The notes: generated by a model from the letters alone, not told the origin. DNA of 64,000 nt from Coptis chinensis (GCA_015680905.1 CM027381.1:19445501-19509500), one strand, 5' to 3'; shown: positions 23,411 to 34,678, counted from the stretch's first letter. Translations and numbers: made by a program.

Positions 23411-24220
23411 TTTGCTCATGATCCCTAGATGATTGAAAGACTACAAGTTATCTGTGCTAATAAGAGAGGGGAAGAAGAAAAGAATACTACACACACTGAT
23501 TTACCTAAGGAAATGTTGAAATTTTATTCAAGAACTAAAGAGTGTTCCACCATTAAAACTATTACAAGCTCTTGAACTTCAAACAAAACTAAAAGTAAAA
23601 TACAAGACAAGGAATGAAAAGGAATCAAGGGAGTAAATGCTAAAATCAGTCCCCCTTCAATACATATCATAACTTTCTCCCTTCCATCCCATGTGAAACC
23701 ACCTCCATCATTAAATTCAATCCTATCTAAAACCAAATCAAGCCCCCCTATTGCAAGAATCCAAATTCAAGTCTTCCTAATTAATGAGATGCAAGGTGTC
23801 ATGTGGTGCCAATTATTTGTTTGACTTGGGACATGATTACTTGTCTAATCTTTCGGGCCCCCGAAGTGGGTCCAGTTACGGGCCGGTCTTTTGGTATTTT
23901 TACAACTTCCTGCCTTTGTGTAAAGTTCATCGCACTGATCATTTGAGCTGCTCACTTGCCAAATTCAGAGTCTAGATACTCTATCCTGTTTGGTCTTTGG
24001 GCTTTAGTCCAGATTTGTTGGGCTTCAAATGGCTTAATCAGAAAGTTGTATGTATACTCCCTATTTTATGCTTAAATACTGGCTTTATCATCATTTTTAT
24101 ATTGGTTGCGCCAACCTGCAAAAGAATGAAAATGCGATTATTTCCTGATTATTAAGCACATAATTAACCGAAATGTTACGTCTCTATGAGGTTTTATAAT
24201 ATAGTTTTGGGTGCTTATCA
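23398..24220 (-). repeat. E1 5' LTR, upstream part (U3/R)
   Basis: Minus strand begins TGATAAGCACCCAAAACTAT at 24220, matching the E5 LTR start at 44183; further matches include the GTGGACCCACTTC block near 23860 (E5: 44600). It runs without break into unit five of the array. Together with one unit it makes an LTR of about 1.55 kb, close to 1,752 bp in E5. Confidence 0.8.
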
Positions 24221-24671
24221 CCATGGACGAACAACCTCCCTCAATTCTTAAGTGGTCTGGCCGTTGGTTTGATACAAAAATACAAAAAAATTAATTAATT
24301 ATTATTTGTTAGTAAGTCCACCCACTACCAAAGCCCGTTTCACAGGCCTGACATCCAGGCCCAACACGAAGCCCATAGTAAAAAAAACCTTAACCTAATT
24401 CTTAAAACTCTTAGACTAATAAGGTTAATTTTTTTTACAGGACTTCACCATCCACCCCGTGCACCTAGACCAGTACCCATATAATTGTTCAAGTAACATA
24501 TATAGGCATGCTTCAAGGTTGTCGAAGGTGTTATTCATACACGTAGCAAGGACGCTCCAGGTTACACCTTTTTACATCCTCGAATCTACTACCAGAGGAT
24601 TCTATTTCTAGTAATAATCAGGCTGTTTTGCATGCTTAATTAGGTTGATTGCATATTAGACTTACAATTGT
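24221..24671 (+). other. E4 leader, lower part
   Basis: Untranslated. Bases 24230-24275 match leader blocks of E5 (47030-47080) and E1 (13325-13380). A pyrimidine tract ending TTTTTTTTACAG at 24431-24442 resembles a splice acceptor. The upper leader was separated by the E1 insertion. Confidence 0.55.
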
Positions 24672-27206
24672 ATGAGATTAAGATCTAGTACACATACACC
24701 TACTTTACTTGTTTACCGTGGACGCAATACCACACACCTATCTAGAAATTCACATCCCACATCTGTAGCAATGGCTAAAGAGACAGAGAGACTTCTCTCT
24801 GATTTTTACAAGGCTTTGAATGATGCACCACAATCTTGCATAGTTCATGCAGCTACTACGGGAGATTTTAGAATCTCCCGCAATATATTTAATCTGCTAC
24901 TTGTTTTCCATAAGTTAGACCATGAGAAGCTTTATCAACACTTGCATAGGATACAACAAGTTATTACTATATTCCATCATCCTAACGTAACACCTAAACA
25001 AATAAAGCGAAGGGAGTTTCCTTTCACCTTAGCTGACAAAGCAGCAGCTTGGCTAACAGCACAAAAGCTGAACTCTATCGTCATATGGGAAAAACTAGTT
25101 GAATTATTTATGGAACAATTTTACCCACCACAAAAGACTGATGAGATGCTATCACATATTCATTTCTTTCACCAAAAGCCTCAAGAATCCTTTTCTGAGG
25201 CTTGGAATCATTTCACTGATCTTCTAGTAGAATGTCCCCATCATAATCTTTGTAAAAACACACTAGTTTGTGCCTTCTTCAAAGGCATATCCCAACACCA
25301 TAAGGAGACTTTAGATATAATGAACGGAGGTACTTTCTTAAGTGACGGAGCCACATATGCGTATAACTTCTTAGATAATCAATCCAAGAAAAGTAACAAC
25401 TGGGGAGGTAATGATTACTCCCTCTCCACTTCGTCATCTTCAACTGTGAAGGCAACCAATATGTTTGAGGTAAAAAAATATCCTGAACTTAGAACTTTAA
25501 TTGAATCCCTCACTTGTAAGGTAGATGCCCTTTCTGCAAATAAACAAGAAGTGAAACCCACTCCTGTCATGAACATAAACTCTCCTCATTATAATTTATG
25601 TTTTAGTCCTGAGCTTTCTGACTTTTATTGTCCTCTTGTCCATGAACATCCACCACCACGGCCGGACAATATCTGCGCTTTCAATAACAACCCTAACACA
25701 CAATGGAGGCAAAACACTATTTATAATCAACTACAACAAGCTACACCTCCAGGTTTTAATAATTAAAATGTTAGGCCCACGACAAATTTCCACCAATTTA
25801 ACCAACATCTAGGATAAGGAGATTTAGGTGACTAGAACAGATGTTTAGTGCCCATGACCCATAACGATCAACATCAAGACTTGACCACACCACAAGCCTT
25901 AGTTCCAGTTACTCCTCCTATGACCACTCCACCATTTAAACCATCTACAGAGGACATAGTAGTAACTTTGCTGCAACATCAAAATCAAATTATACAACAA
26001 AACTCTAACTTTATGAAGGAACAAAATGAACAAAACAAGAGACGAAACCAATTTCTATCATGAACATCAACTACCCTCGTTGTAATTTCTGTTTTAGTCT
26101 TGAGCATTCTGACTTCAATTGTCCTCTAGTCTATGAGCATCCACCACCACAGCCAGAAAATGTCCGTGCTTTTAATAACAACCCTAACACACAATAGAGG
26201 CAAAACACTATTTATAATCAACAACAACAAGCTACATCTCCAGGTTTTAATACTTAAAATGTTATGCCCAATACAAACTTCCACCAATTTAACCAACATC
26301 TAGGACAAGGAGATTTAGGTGATTAGAATAGAAGTTTAGTGCCCATGACCCAGAACTATCAACATCTAGAGATTAATGATCAACAAACCTTAGTTCCAGT
26401 CAATCCTCCTATTATTGCACAACTGGCTAACCTATCAAAAGATGACTTATTATTAACCATGAAACAAAACCAACAACAACAAAATAATATGATACAGGAA
26501 TTGTGCCCAAAGGTACTTGAGATGGCTCCTAACCAAAATAATAACCAAACAAGCATGTTTCCACATCAAACTGTGCCTAATCCTAAGTCAACAAACACTG
26601 CCTTTGAAGTAAACAGTATTCAGTGTAATGGTAATATAACCCCAGGGGAACTACATGCCATCACTACCCTTCGTTCAGGGAGAATAGTTGATAACAAAGT
26701 AACTATGCCTGAAGATTGCCCACAAACGAAAGCTGAAAAAATATACCATACCTAATACTGTCATAGAAACTGAATACCCAACGAAGTACCAATTACACCA
26801 CAACCAAAAGGGAAAACCTTACTAGACCCCATAATAGAAATTGATGATCCTACACCTGTAGAGGTTCCAATATGGAAACGTAGTTGGAAAATGGCAAAAG
26901 ATAAAAACAAGGTTAATACTTATGTTGACCCATATGCTAAGTATAGAGGAAAAACCACCGTTTCCCCATAGACTAGTTGTATCTAAAAAGGACAAAATTT
27001 TTGATGAGAATAGGGAAGTGTTTAAAAATCTAACTATAAACCTACCTTTTCTAGATGCTATAAAAAGTCTACCTAGACACGCTAAGTTTCTAAGAGAGTT
27101 GTGCACCACGAAGAGGAAAACCAACATACCCCATGAAACCTTTTTAACTGAACAATATCCCTCTTTATCTGAATATAATGGAATTGTTAAGTACAAGGAC
27201 CCTGGT
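24672..27206 (+). pseudogene. E4 gag
   Basis: Starts MRLRSSTH. The first 364 codons (to 25766) are open and include LLSDFYKALNDAP, DFRISRNIF, LVFHKLDHEK and FPFTLADKAAAW, the capsid-like core shared with E1 and E5. After that a tandem duplication and stops break the frame; pieces continue at 25848-26063, 26339-26755 and 26922-27206, the last with NLTINLPFLDAIKSLPRHAKF. The zinc knuckle of duplicate one has lost its first Cys and its His; duplicate two has the full CX2CX4HX4C set. Particle protein of a non-autonomous element. Confidence 0.85.
25569..26550 (+). repeat. 491 bp tandem duplication in E4 gag
   Basis: Copy one 25569-26059 and copy two 26060-26550 agree throughout, with landmarks such as GTGCCCATGACCCA at 25848 and 26339. 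The unit covers the zinc knuckle and the proline/glutamine-rich region. Neither E3, E5 nor E6 has it. Confidence 0.85.
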
Positions 27207-27961
27207 CGTCCACCTTAGGCGATAACTTCATAACAACTGCACTATTAGATCTGGGGGCGAGTGTTAACTTACTCCCATTTTACCTTTATAAACAACTAGG
27301 TCTACATGAACTTAAACCAACCAAAATGACTTTGCAGTTAGCCGATCGTTCTATTAAGTATCTTAAAGGCGTAGTTGAAAATATTCTAGTTAAAGTTCAG
27401 GATTTTTACTACCCAGCCGACTTTGTTATTCTTAACACAGAAGCTGCTCATGATTCTATTCCCATTATCTTAGGGCGTCCTTTCTTATCAACTGTCAATA
27501 CCTAAATTAATTGTCGAGATGGATCAATGAATCTTTCATTTGGAAATCTTTCTGTGAAAGTTAACATATTTAGACTTAAGCATGGACAACTTGGTTTGCC
27601 TGTAGAAAGAGAAGTGAAGTCTATTGAGAGTTTTGTATCTAACATTAGTACGGCCGACGCCTTAGTCGCCACCCTAGTAGATACCCCTCTTATGGAAGAA
27701 GACAAAGATCATAATTTCTACTCCTTGAACATAACTGAAATAGAGGAAGAATTTTCCACCCTGCCTTCCGACCTTATGGGAGATGTAGTCAATCTCACAA
27801 TAGAAGAGATAGATGAATTCCTCAAAGATGCAGATGACTACCATATTTATGTGCATGCAAACAACCTAGATAAAGAATTTGACGAGTTTCTAAGAGCCTG
27901 TGATGATCCACTTTCTCAAGAACTACTTAGAGCACCATCGGTCACCATCCGCCTAAACTAA
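27207..27961 (+). pseudogene. E4 protease and acidic linker
   Basis: After a frame change at about 27215, DLGASVNLLPFYLYK, LADRSIKYLKGVVEN, DFYYPADFVIL and IILGRPFL give a near-complete retropepsin, with one TAA near 27502. The same frame runs on to 27961 through an acidic linker containing EEIDEFLKDADDY and EFDEFLRACDDP, then stops. In E5 this position leads into RT; here it does not. Confidence 0.8.
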
Positions 27962-28059
27962 TCCCTAATAAATACCAATCATTTACCACCACCTCGATCC
28001 CCCTCCCCCCACCTTTTCAAATACACCTTCAGTTTGCACTAAACCTTTTTGTTTCTCCT

Positions 28060-28431
28060 GTGCTTCATGACTTTCTAAACCCATCTGGTGAAGAAATAAT
28101 ACCCAAGGACAAGCCACCTAACACTTTCTCATTTTTTCCATCTCTTCCTTCTAAAACTTATCCATATCCCACGTATCTTCCACAACCATCCAAATTCTCA
28201 CAATCATTCACTTGGACACCCTTTTGTGCAAAAAAAGAAGAGTGTACACGCTCGATTATGTTCCAAACTATCAGTCTTCACTCCCATTCCACTAAGCAGC
28301 CACGTCATAGGAAATCTTGGTGCTTAATTCTGTTTGGAGGTGCATTTCGTGTTAATTATATATGGAAAGACCCACAAGTCTTTAGATTATTGATATATGA
28401 TATACTGTATGTTAATAGATGTATTAGATAA
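28060..28431 (+). CDS. E4 terminal frame (RHRKSW/DPQ frame), unknown function
   Basis: Open from ATG at 28060 to TAA at 28431, 123 codons. The N-terminal half is rich in Pro, Ser, Phe and Tyr (FFPSLPSKTYPYP). The C-terminal half has RHRKSWCLILFGG, WKDPQVFRLLIYD. The frame directly upstream (from about 28000) is also continuous in character with E6, so the true start may lie earlier. Homologous frames occupy the same place in E6 (59853-60182) and E7 (63722-64000, minus). I do not recognise the family. The tail is hydrophobic and could associate with membrane or be a buried strand. Confidence 0.6.
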   Translation: MLHDFLNPSGEEIIPKDKPPNTFSFFPSLPSKTYPYPTYLPQPSKFSQSFTWTPFCAKKEECTRSIMFQTISLHSHSTKQPRHRKSWCLILFGGAFRVNYIWKDPQVFRLLIYDILYVNRCIR

Positions 28432-30229
28432 AGTCTCGAGTATCTGACTATAAAAAAACTTATAGTATTCTTCGGTGTACTCCATTCAAATCTTATATTA
28501 TGGGAGTACACCATGAGTTCCCTTTTTATTTCTTCATCGTAATTTTGTTTTTCCAAAAATAAAACACATAAAAATTAGATAAATTAGATAAACAGTCTAG
28601 GAAATCTGATTTTAAAAGACCCAAGTTTTTGTACAACACCACCTTTCTGGAGTATAGGCCAAGCAAAATATTTCAAACTTAAAAATAGTTTTCAAATTTT
28701 GTTTGGGGGTGGAGTATTTTGGTATTTCATTTCAAAACTTTTTGCCACCTTTTACTTGTCATGTTTACTCTACTAGAGTCTAGGTTAGTTAGTTATGCAA
28801 TTTTGAATGATTTCATGAACCCCCTTCTCCCAAATTGTTTGGGGGTGGTACATTTTATTTTAGCACATTATACGTTCACGTATTAAAATTGCATGTATAA
28901 ATATTGAAATTTGATTTAATTGGGATACATAATGTAATTAGGTACCTTAATTTCATAAAATTTCCCAATTTCGAGGAATTTCGGAAACTAATCCTATAGG
29001 AGTCATGATATGTGCATGCTTGATTTGTGAATGTATGATATTATTTAATTTATGTTAGAGTCTGTTTATGTCCCAAACGCTATTTATTATTTCATGTTAT
29101 CCCCATAATGGGAGGAACTCATATAGGAGTTGCGTATGTTTTTATTTCTTTATATTAGTATAGATTAACCATTTTTTTAAGGTGCTCCCATTTACATGCA
29201 CATTTCTATGGTACTCTCTATCATTTATTTTCATTCCATACTTTGGGGACAAAGCATGATTATGTTTGGGGGTTGTATAGAAACACGTTATAAATGTTGA
29301 AGCACATATTAGGTTGAATATTACATATTAATTGTCATAGAAAAATCATAAAAATAGTTTATACTATACACTTAGTGATAATGGTATTGTTCCCTTCTCT
29401 ATGATGATATTAGTCTAGAAATCTCATGTAGTACTTGAATTAGGATTTAATTTTTGAAACTTAGATTAATATGTACATAATAGTCATTGTATCTTTTCAT
29501 GAACATCTTGCATGAGCATCTACGATTGTACTTGGCAGTATTTTTCTGAGACCAAGGTTAGAGTACTTAATCCATATCCTATGAGCATCTAGCCAAAAAC
29601 CTCATATGAGTGAAATGTCTGAGTGATGACACAAGGGAGAAGTCAAATCCGAGTAGAGAAATCACACGTCCACTTGCTTGATTAACATACCATATCCTAA
29701 GCGAGAATTTAGACCCTATTTGGATCGATATATAGCAAGAAATTCTGACCTAAGTATATTTTTTGCTAGTCGCCCCACTGAACTATTTCATTAGCCTTCT
29801 ATCAAACCATAAATCTTTTACCTAATAAAACAAAATAAAAAATAAAATCAGCCTACCTATTTGGATAAGTCTGAGAAATAGGATGAGTGAAGAAAAGAGA
29901 AGAGAAAAACCTGTGTAAACCAAAATTAATTAGTTGCTTAAAATAATTAGAAAAAGAAAAGAAAAGAAAGTTTCCATCTAAAGAAAAGAAAACATAAAAT
30001 AGAAATAAAATAAAAAAAAAAAAAAAAAAAAAAGAATAAAAGGAGTCAAAAGGCCAAAATAAAAAGGCTAAGGATGGAAACTAAGTGTTGAAGCAAAGTA
30101 AGAACAAGATTTTCTCTAGTTACATATTTTGAACACCCTATTATCTAAGACTTTTTTATTTGAATATCCATTCCGTTTCTTCTAAAACCATCACCTCCCC
30201 CGTATCACCTAATAAAGACCTCTAGCTCA
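28432..30229 (+). other. E4 3' noncoding tail
   Basis: Contains two copies of the GTCT...TTAAAAGAC motif (28433-28455 and 28595-28620), three polypurine motifs of the form TGTTTGGGGGTGG (28697, 28834, 29261) and an A tract of about 24 at 30010-30033. It matches E8, E7 and the start of the window. It ends at 30225 in a phrase that in E7 lies 600 bases before the LTR; the intervening bases are deleted here. Confidence 0.7.
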
Positions 30230-31151
30230 ATAGACCCGACCTTGCCCAAATCAGAGCTGTAAAGGTTTATGAAAAGGGCACTAAAGTAATTTCTAGCAGC
30301 TATGGCCTCTTTAAACTTAACCTAATGGACTTTGGGCTCACATTAGAGCTCCAAAGTCTCTCTTTTTGGCTCATGCACAAAAATGTAACCATAACCCTCT
30401 CCTATATAAAGAGAATTAAGGCTAAACTTATTCTCTTCCTTCCTCCCCTTAGTCTCTAATTAGTTTAGTTTAGTTTTAGTTTAGTTTAGGGTTAGAATTA
30501 GGTTTATAATTGTAGCCTCCATTAAAACCTTCAATAAAAAGCTTTAGTTCTTCAATTCAATTCTTGTCTCTACTTTATTATGTCTTTCTTTTATTGCTTT
30601 AGTATAATGATTCTAATGATACAAGGCTAAACCTCCATTAAAGAAGGTTTATGAAGTCATGTGAGGATGAGTAACCATTAGTTTAGTATTGTTTTGCATC
30701 AAGAACGTCAAGTTCTTCATTGTGAATGTCTAGAGATAGAGCTCATAGCAGAGAACTAGAGTTTAGAGCCACCACCAAAGAGATTTGTTGTGGAGTTAAA
30801 CTCTCATGCTAGTGAAACCTCGATCCGAGAGGACTTGGTGTTCACTAGGGATTAAAACGATCAATTCGATATTAACTAATAGTCAATCGAATCACGTGGC
30901 GGATTAAACCCCTTCCAATATCTTCTCTCATCATTTAAATCTACTGTTATTGCAATCTTATTTACTGTTTTCACATCACATATTACTCTCTCATTAGTTC
31001 AATAGTTAGCTAGTCTAGATTCATGCTAAATACTTACAAGCAAGAGTGGTTCGAACACGACTACTCTCCTCTTCAACACATGTTTAGAGACTATAATTAT
31101 TGATTGATATGCATATTTTAGTACTTTAAAAACTACTATTTTACACTATCA
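30230..31151 (+). repeat. E4 3' LTR, missing its first ~400 bases
   Basis: Homology to the E6 LTR begins mid-LTR (E6 about 55135). A clear TATA box CCTATATAAAGAG lies at 30401-30413 and is followed by the AAACCTCCATTAAAG hairpin region at 30630. The 3' end ACTATCA at 31145-31151 is intact and is followed by AATTA, then E2 RT sequence. Confidence 0.75.
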
Positions 31152-31577
31152 AATTACTCTTATCAGCTAACCGTTCAAGCATCTGGTGAATAAAAGGAAG
31201 AGGAAAGTGATCTTTCCTAGTGGCTAAATTCAACTTACGATAGTCAATGCAAAAACGCCACCCAGTAGTCATATGGGTAGGAACTAACTCGCCATTCACA
31301 TTCTTAACTACCGTAATACCAGACTTCTTAAGGACAACCTGAACAGGACTCACCCATTTACTATCAGAGATGGGATAAATGATACCTACATCCAACAATT
31401 TAAGCACCTCGGCTCACACTACCTCTTTCAGGTTAGGATTAAGCCGAGTTTGAAACTGACGGGTTGGTTTAACATCCTTCTCAAGATGAATATGATGCAT
31501 ACAATCAGTGGGACTTATCCCATTAATATTAGCAATACTCCACCCTAAGGCAGCTTTATGCTTTCTAAGGACTCTAA
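31152..31577 (-). pseudogene. E2 reverse transcriptase, N-terminal part
   Basis: Shows LLDVGIIYPISDSKWVSPVQ, GWRFCIDYRKLN and DHFPLPFIHQMLERLADKS, then ends at the E4 LTR before the catalytic motif. The upstream part (31408-31577) has the segment that precedes RT, with one stop in the HT-rich stretch at 31411. Confidence 0.85.
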
Positions 31578-32380
31578 TCAATTTACCCCCTGTTCATTAT
31601 CGAGATTAGAAGCAATAATAACAGGTACAGTATCATCAGGTCCCAGAAAGACATACTTAAGAGTATCAGGTAATGGTTTTAACTCAAGCTTAGGAGGACT
31701 CTCTATGGAAGGAACTCGTTTAGACGTAGAAGAGAAAGATGTTCTACTTTGGTATTCCACTTAATAGTATCTAAGATCGGGGCAGCATCGATAAAAGCAT
31801 TAACTTCACATATAGACCTATCCCCATCATAATTACCGCCAAAATGAGTCAAACAAGACTCAAGAGGATCATCAGAATAAGTTTCCAAGAAAGTCTCATG
31901 GACTACACTGTCAATAAGATTAACATCACATATATCATCAGGCTCAGGAGGTTGTTGACCCACATTAAACATATTAAGTTATGTAGTCATATTACCAAAA
32001 GAAAGCTTCAACACTCCATTACGACAGTTAATGATAGCATTAGTTGTGGCAAAAAATGAATAACCTAAGATGAGAGGAATATGGTGATTAGCATCTTGAA
32101 CAAGTTGTGTATCTAGAACAATAAAGTCCATAGGGAAATAAAATTTATCAACCTGAATCAAAACATCCTCAATAACACCACTCAGAATCCTAACAGACCT
32201 ATCTATCAATTGAAAAGTAATTGGTGTAGGTTTCAACTTACCAAGACCAAGCTATAAATAAACCGAATAAGGCAACAAATTAACGCTAGCTCCCAAATCA
32301 AGTAAGGCCTTCTCAATCAAATGATCACCAATAAAACAAGAAATAGTAGAGCATCCTTGATCTCTAAACTTAGGTGTGGT
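31578..32380 (-). pseudogene. E2 protease and linker
   Basis: DLGASVNLLP lies near 32290-32320, followed by a stop in YL-LGLGKL, then ITFQLIDRSV, VDKFYFPMDFIVLD and IPLILGYSFFAT at 31979-32236. The flap region FIVLD and the ILG motif fit a retropepsin. The linker at 31703-31972 is acidic (VNLIDSVVHETFLETYSDDP). Confidence 0.8.
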
Positions 32381-34678
32381 TAGGTTTTAGATAATTGAAC
32401 TTACTTGCTCGGTAAGGAAAGTTTTCTTGTGCACATTCAACTTACGTTTCTGTGTACACATGTCTTTAAGAAACTTGGCATAGGAAGAAACTTGTTTTAT
32501 AGCATCAAGTAATGGGATATTAATTTGAACTTATTTAAACATCTCCATTATCTCATTAAAATTATTACCTTTCTTAGCCGAAATCAAACATTGGGGAAAA
32601 AGAGCTTTAGGTATATAAGATGGGGCATGACTAGTCTCCACAGAAGTAGGAGGCTCTGCACCCTTTTGAGAAGTATCACGATTATTAGAACCACTCACAT
32701 CACTCTCCTCGTGCTCACACTCTATAGGATCAGATCTGACCTCAACATCCCTAGGAATCTCAATCCTATTATCAACATGCTTATCACTCCTAAAAATAGT
32801 AATAGACTTGGCTTGCTCCTGGTGGTGGTCTTGGTTAAAGTTAGAACCTATTTGAAACTGGCCCCTTGGATCAGCAACTAGTTGACTAGGAAACCTACCA
32901 TTTTCCCTCTCATTCAAAGTATTAGCAATTTGACCAATTTAAACTTCCAACTTGGCAATGGATTGCGAGTTTGAAAGAAAACTCTGTTGGACACCTTTTT
33001 GAAATTGAAAAGTGGTATGTGTTAACTGAGTAAGGGTTTCCTCTAAAGATGAAGGTTTCGATGGTTGGGGTGCATAATGTTGCACTGGGTTTGAGTTACC
33101 CACGGGACCTCCCTGATGTATACCCTTTAACCAAGACAAATTGGGGTGATTACGCCACCCTGGGTTATACGTGTTAGAAAACGGATTATTGCCTGGCTTT
33201 TGGTATGAGTTAAAAGTATTGACTTGCGCAGTTATGCCTGGGCAATTATCAATTACGGTATCAAGACTCACATAAAAAAGACAACCAGGGGCCTCAATGT
33301 TATTAACTGGAGAATTAGTCTCCTTCTCTAGCTCAAGAACGCCAACTCTCCTAACTAAGGCTAAGTCCAATGGTGAGGCAAAACACCAAATATCATTTAA
33401 ATTGTGATCCAATGGTGCGTCAAAATGCTAAACTGCCAATGCTATTGGTATAAGTTTCCCTGTCCATACCGCCAATTTTAATGATATAACGTATGCTCTA
33501 CACGCCAGAATGAGTGGCGGCTAGAGAAATAAATCGAGATAGGCAGGGTAAAATCGGCAGGGTGTTCAAAAACAAAATTCTACATGCCAGCAGGAGTGGC
33601 GGATACAAAAGAAATTTTTTTTCCTGTGCTAGGATGGGTTGACTTGTTTGGGCTTTTTTTTCGCTGGCCGCCTATGCCACTGGCGGGTAAAAAAAAACCA
33701 ATGGGTCCATAAACTCTATTGCGCTTACCCTATCAACTGTGCTATTATGGTTTGGTGTTTTGCCACACCAAACCATTGGACTTAGCCTAAGGCAGCCATT
33801 TTAGCATTCGCGTCGAAATCCTTATCAACGTGAAACATAACATTCTTAGTAGTACTACTAGCCACTTTCTTAGGTTCACGGCTAGTTTCCCACTGCTGGA
33901 CTTTTTCAGCAACTTCTTCCAAAAACATCCATGTTTGGCCTACACTCTTATCCCAGAAGTCCCCAGTACTCATGGTATCAATCATAGCCTTAGAGCTAAA
34001 ATCTAGACCATCATACAAAATTTGGACTAACCTACCTTTTTCAAGGCCATGGTTAAGACACTGCAAGAGCATGTCCTTTAACCTCTCCATACACTTCCAC
34101 AACAACTCACTATCATTTTGGTAAAAAGATGAAATTACTTTTCTAAACGTAGTTGCCTTATGATTAGGGAAAAAGTTCTTTAAGAACACAATGCACAATT
34201 TTTCCTAAGTAGTTATGGGATCAGATGGAAGAGTGTGAAACCAACCCTTCGCTTTATCCTTAAGGGAAAACGGAAACAACTTTAGTTTTATAGCCTCATC
34301 GCTAAATTGTTGAAGTTTGACAGTCCCACAAATATCTTCAAATTCCCTTATGTGAATATACGAATCGTCCTCATCTGTTCTCCTAAACTTAGGAAGTAGC
34401 CCAAGCAGATTGGGCTTCAATTCAAAATGATTTGCATCGGTTGTTGGAGGAATAATGCAGAATGGTCGAGTTGTCCAAGTAGGATAAATAAACTCCTTAA
34501 TTGATCTATGTACTTGGGCAACTACGTCATTATTATTATCATTCATGTCGGCAAAGATGGGTGTATTGCCAACAAAGGTTATGGGTATCTCTGACTTGAT
34601 TGGAGTTTTAATTCTCCTATGGATTGTCTGTTCAATCTCAGGATCAAATGGTGTGTTATCAAATTGAGTGTCAACCAT
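32381..34678 (-). pseudogene. E2 gag, split by a MITE
   Basis: Starts at 34678 with a region containing FDPEIEQTIHRRIK, the start typical of the classic Athila gag, then HFELKPNLLGLLPKF, LKLFPFSLKDKAKGWF and, after a break at 34199-34204, FFPNHKATTFRKVI. The MITE 33359-33787 cuts the frame after KMAAL; the frame resumes on its other side with VRRVGVLELEKE. Pieces at 32939-33412 and 32531-32917 carry a degenerate knuckle and the C-terminal NFNEI segment. Confidence 0.85.
33359..33787. mobile_element. PIF/Harbinger-like MITE, 429 bp
   Basis: Perfect 16 bp terminal inverted repeats (GGCTAAGTCCAATGGT at 33359-33374 and its complement at 33772-33787), extending imperfectly to about 35 bases. Flanked by TAA on both sides (33356-33358 and 33788-33790), the target size and sequence of PIF/Harbinger (Tourist-like) elements. 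No coding capacity. The interior has related GCCAG..GAGTGGCGG words at about 33507 and 33586. It inserted into gag of E2. Confidence 0.85.

Larger units (their letters stand above)
1..24220 (-). mobile_element. E1: giant Athila-like Ty3/gypsy element, 3' LTR off-window
   Basis: Read on the minus strand, the order is 5' LTR (24220 down to 14865, internally amplified), primer site, leader, gag, protease, RT, RNase H, integrase, three related Z frames with a small membrane peptide, then a 3' noncoding tail running off the left edge. The tail matches that of E7, where the LTR lies about 600 bases past the phrase at 390-415; the missing 3' LTR should therefore start about 200 bases left of the window. 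The right boundary abuts the leader of E4, so E1 jumped into E4. That 1-6236 belongs to the same element as gag-pol is inferred from uninterrupted order and orientation. All long frames are broken. Confidence 0.8.
24221..31151 (+). mobile_element. E4: short Athila-like element, gag-protease only
   Basis: Contains a truncated leader, gag, protease and linker, then a terminal frame, a 1.8 kb noncoding tail and a 3' LTR. There is no RT, RNase H or integrase: the sequence passes from the linker at 27961 to the terminal frame within 100 bases, exactly as in E6. Its 5' LTR and upper leader lie beyond E1, left of the window. At 31151 the LTR end ACTATCA is followed by minus-strand RT of E2, so E4 inserted in E2. 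Confidence 0.8.
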
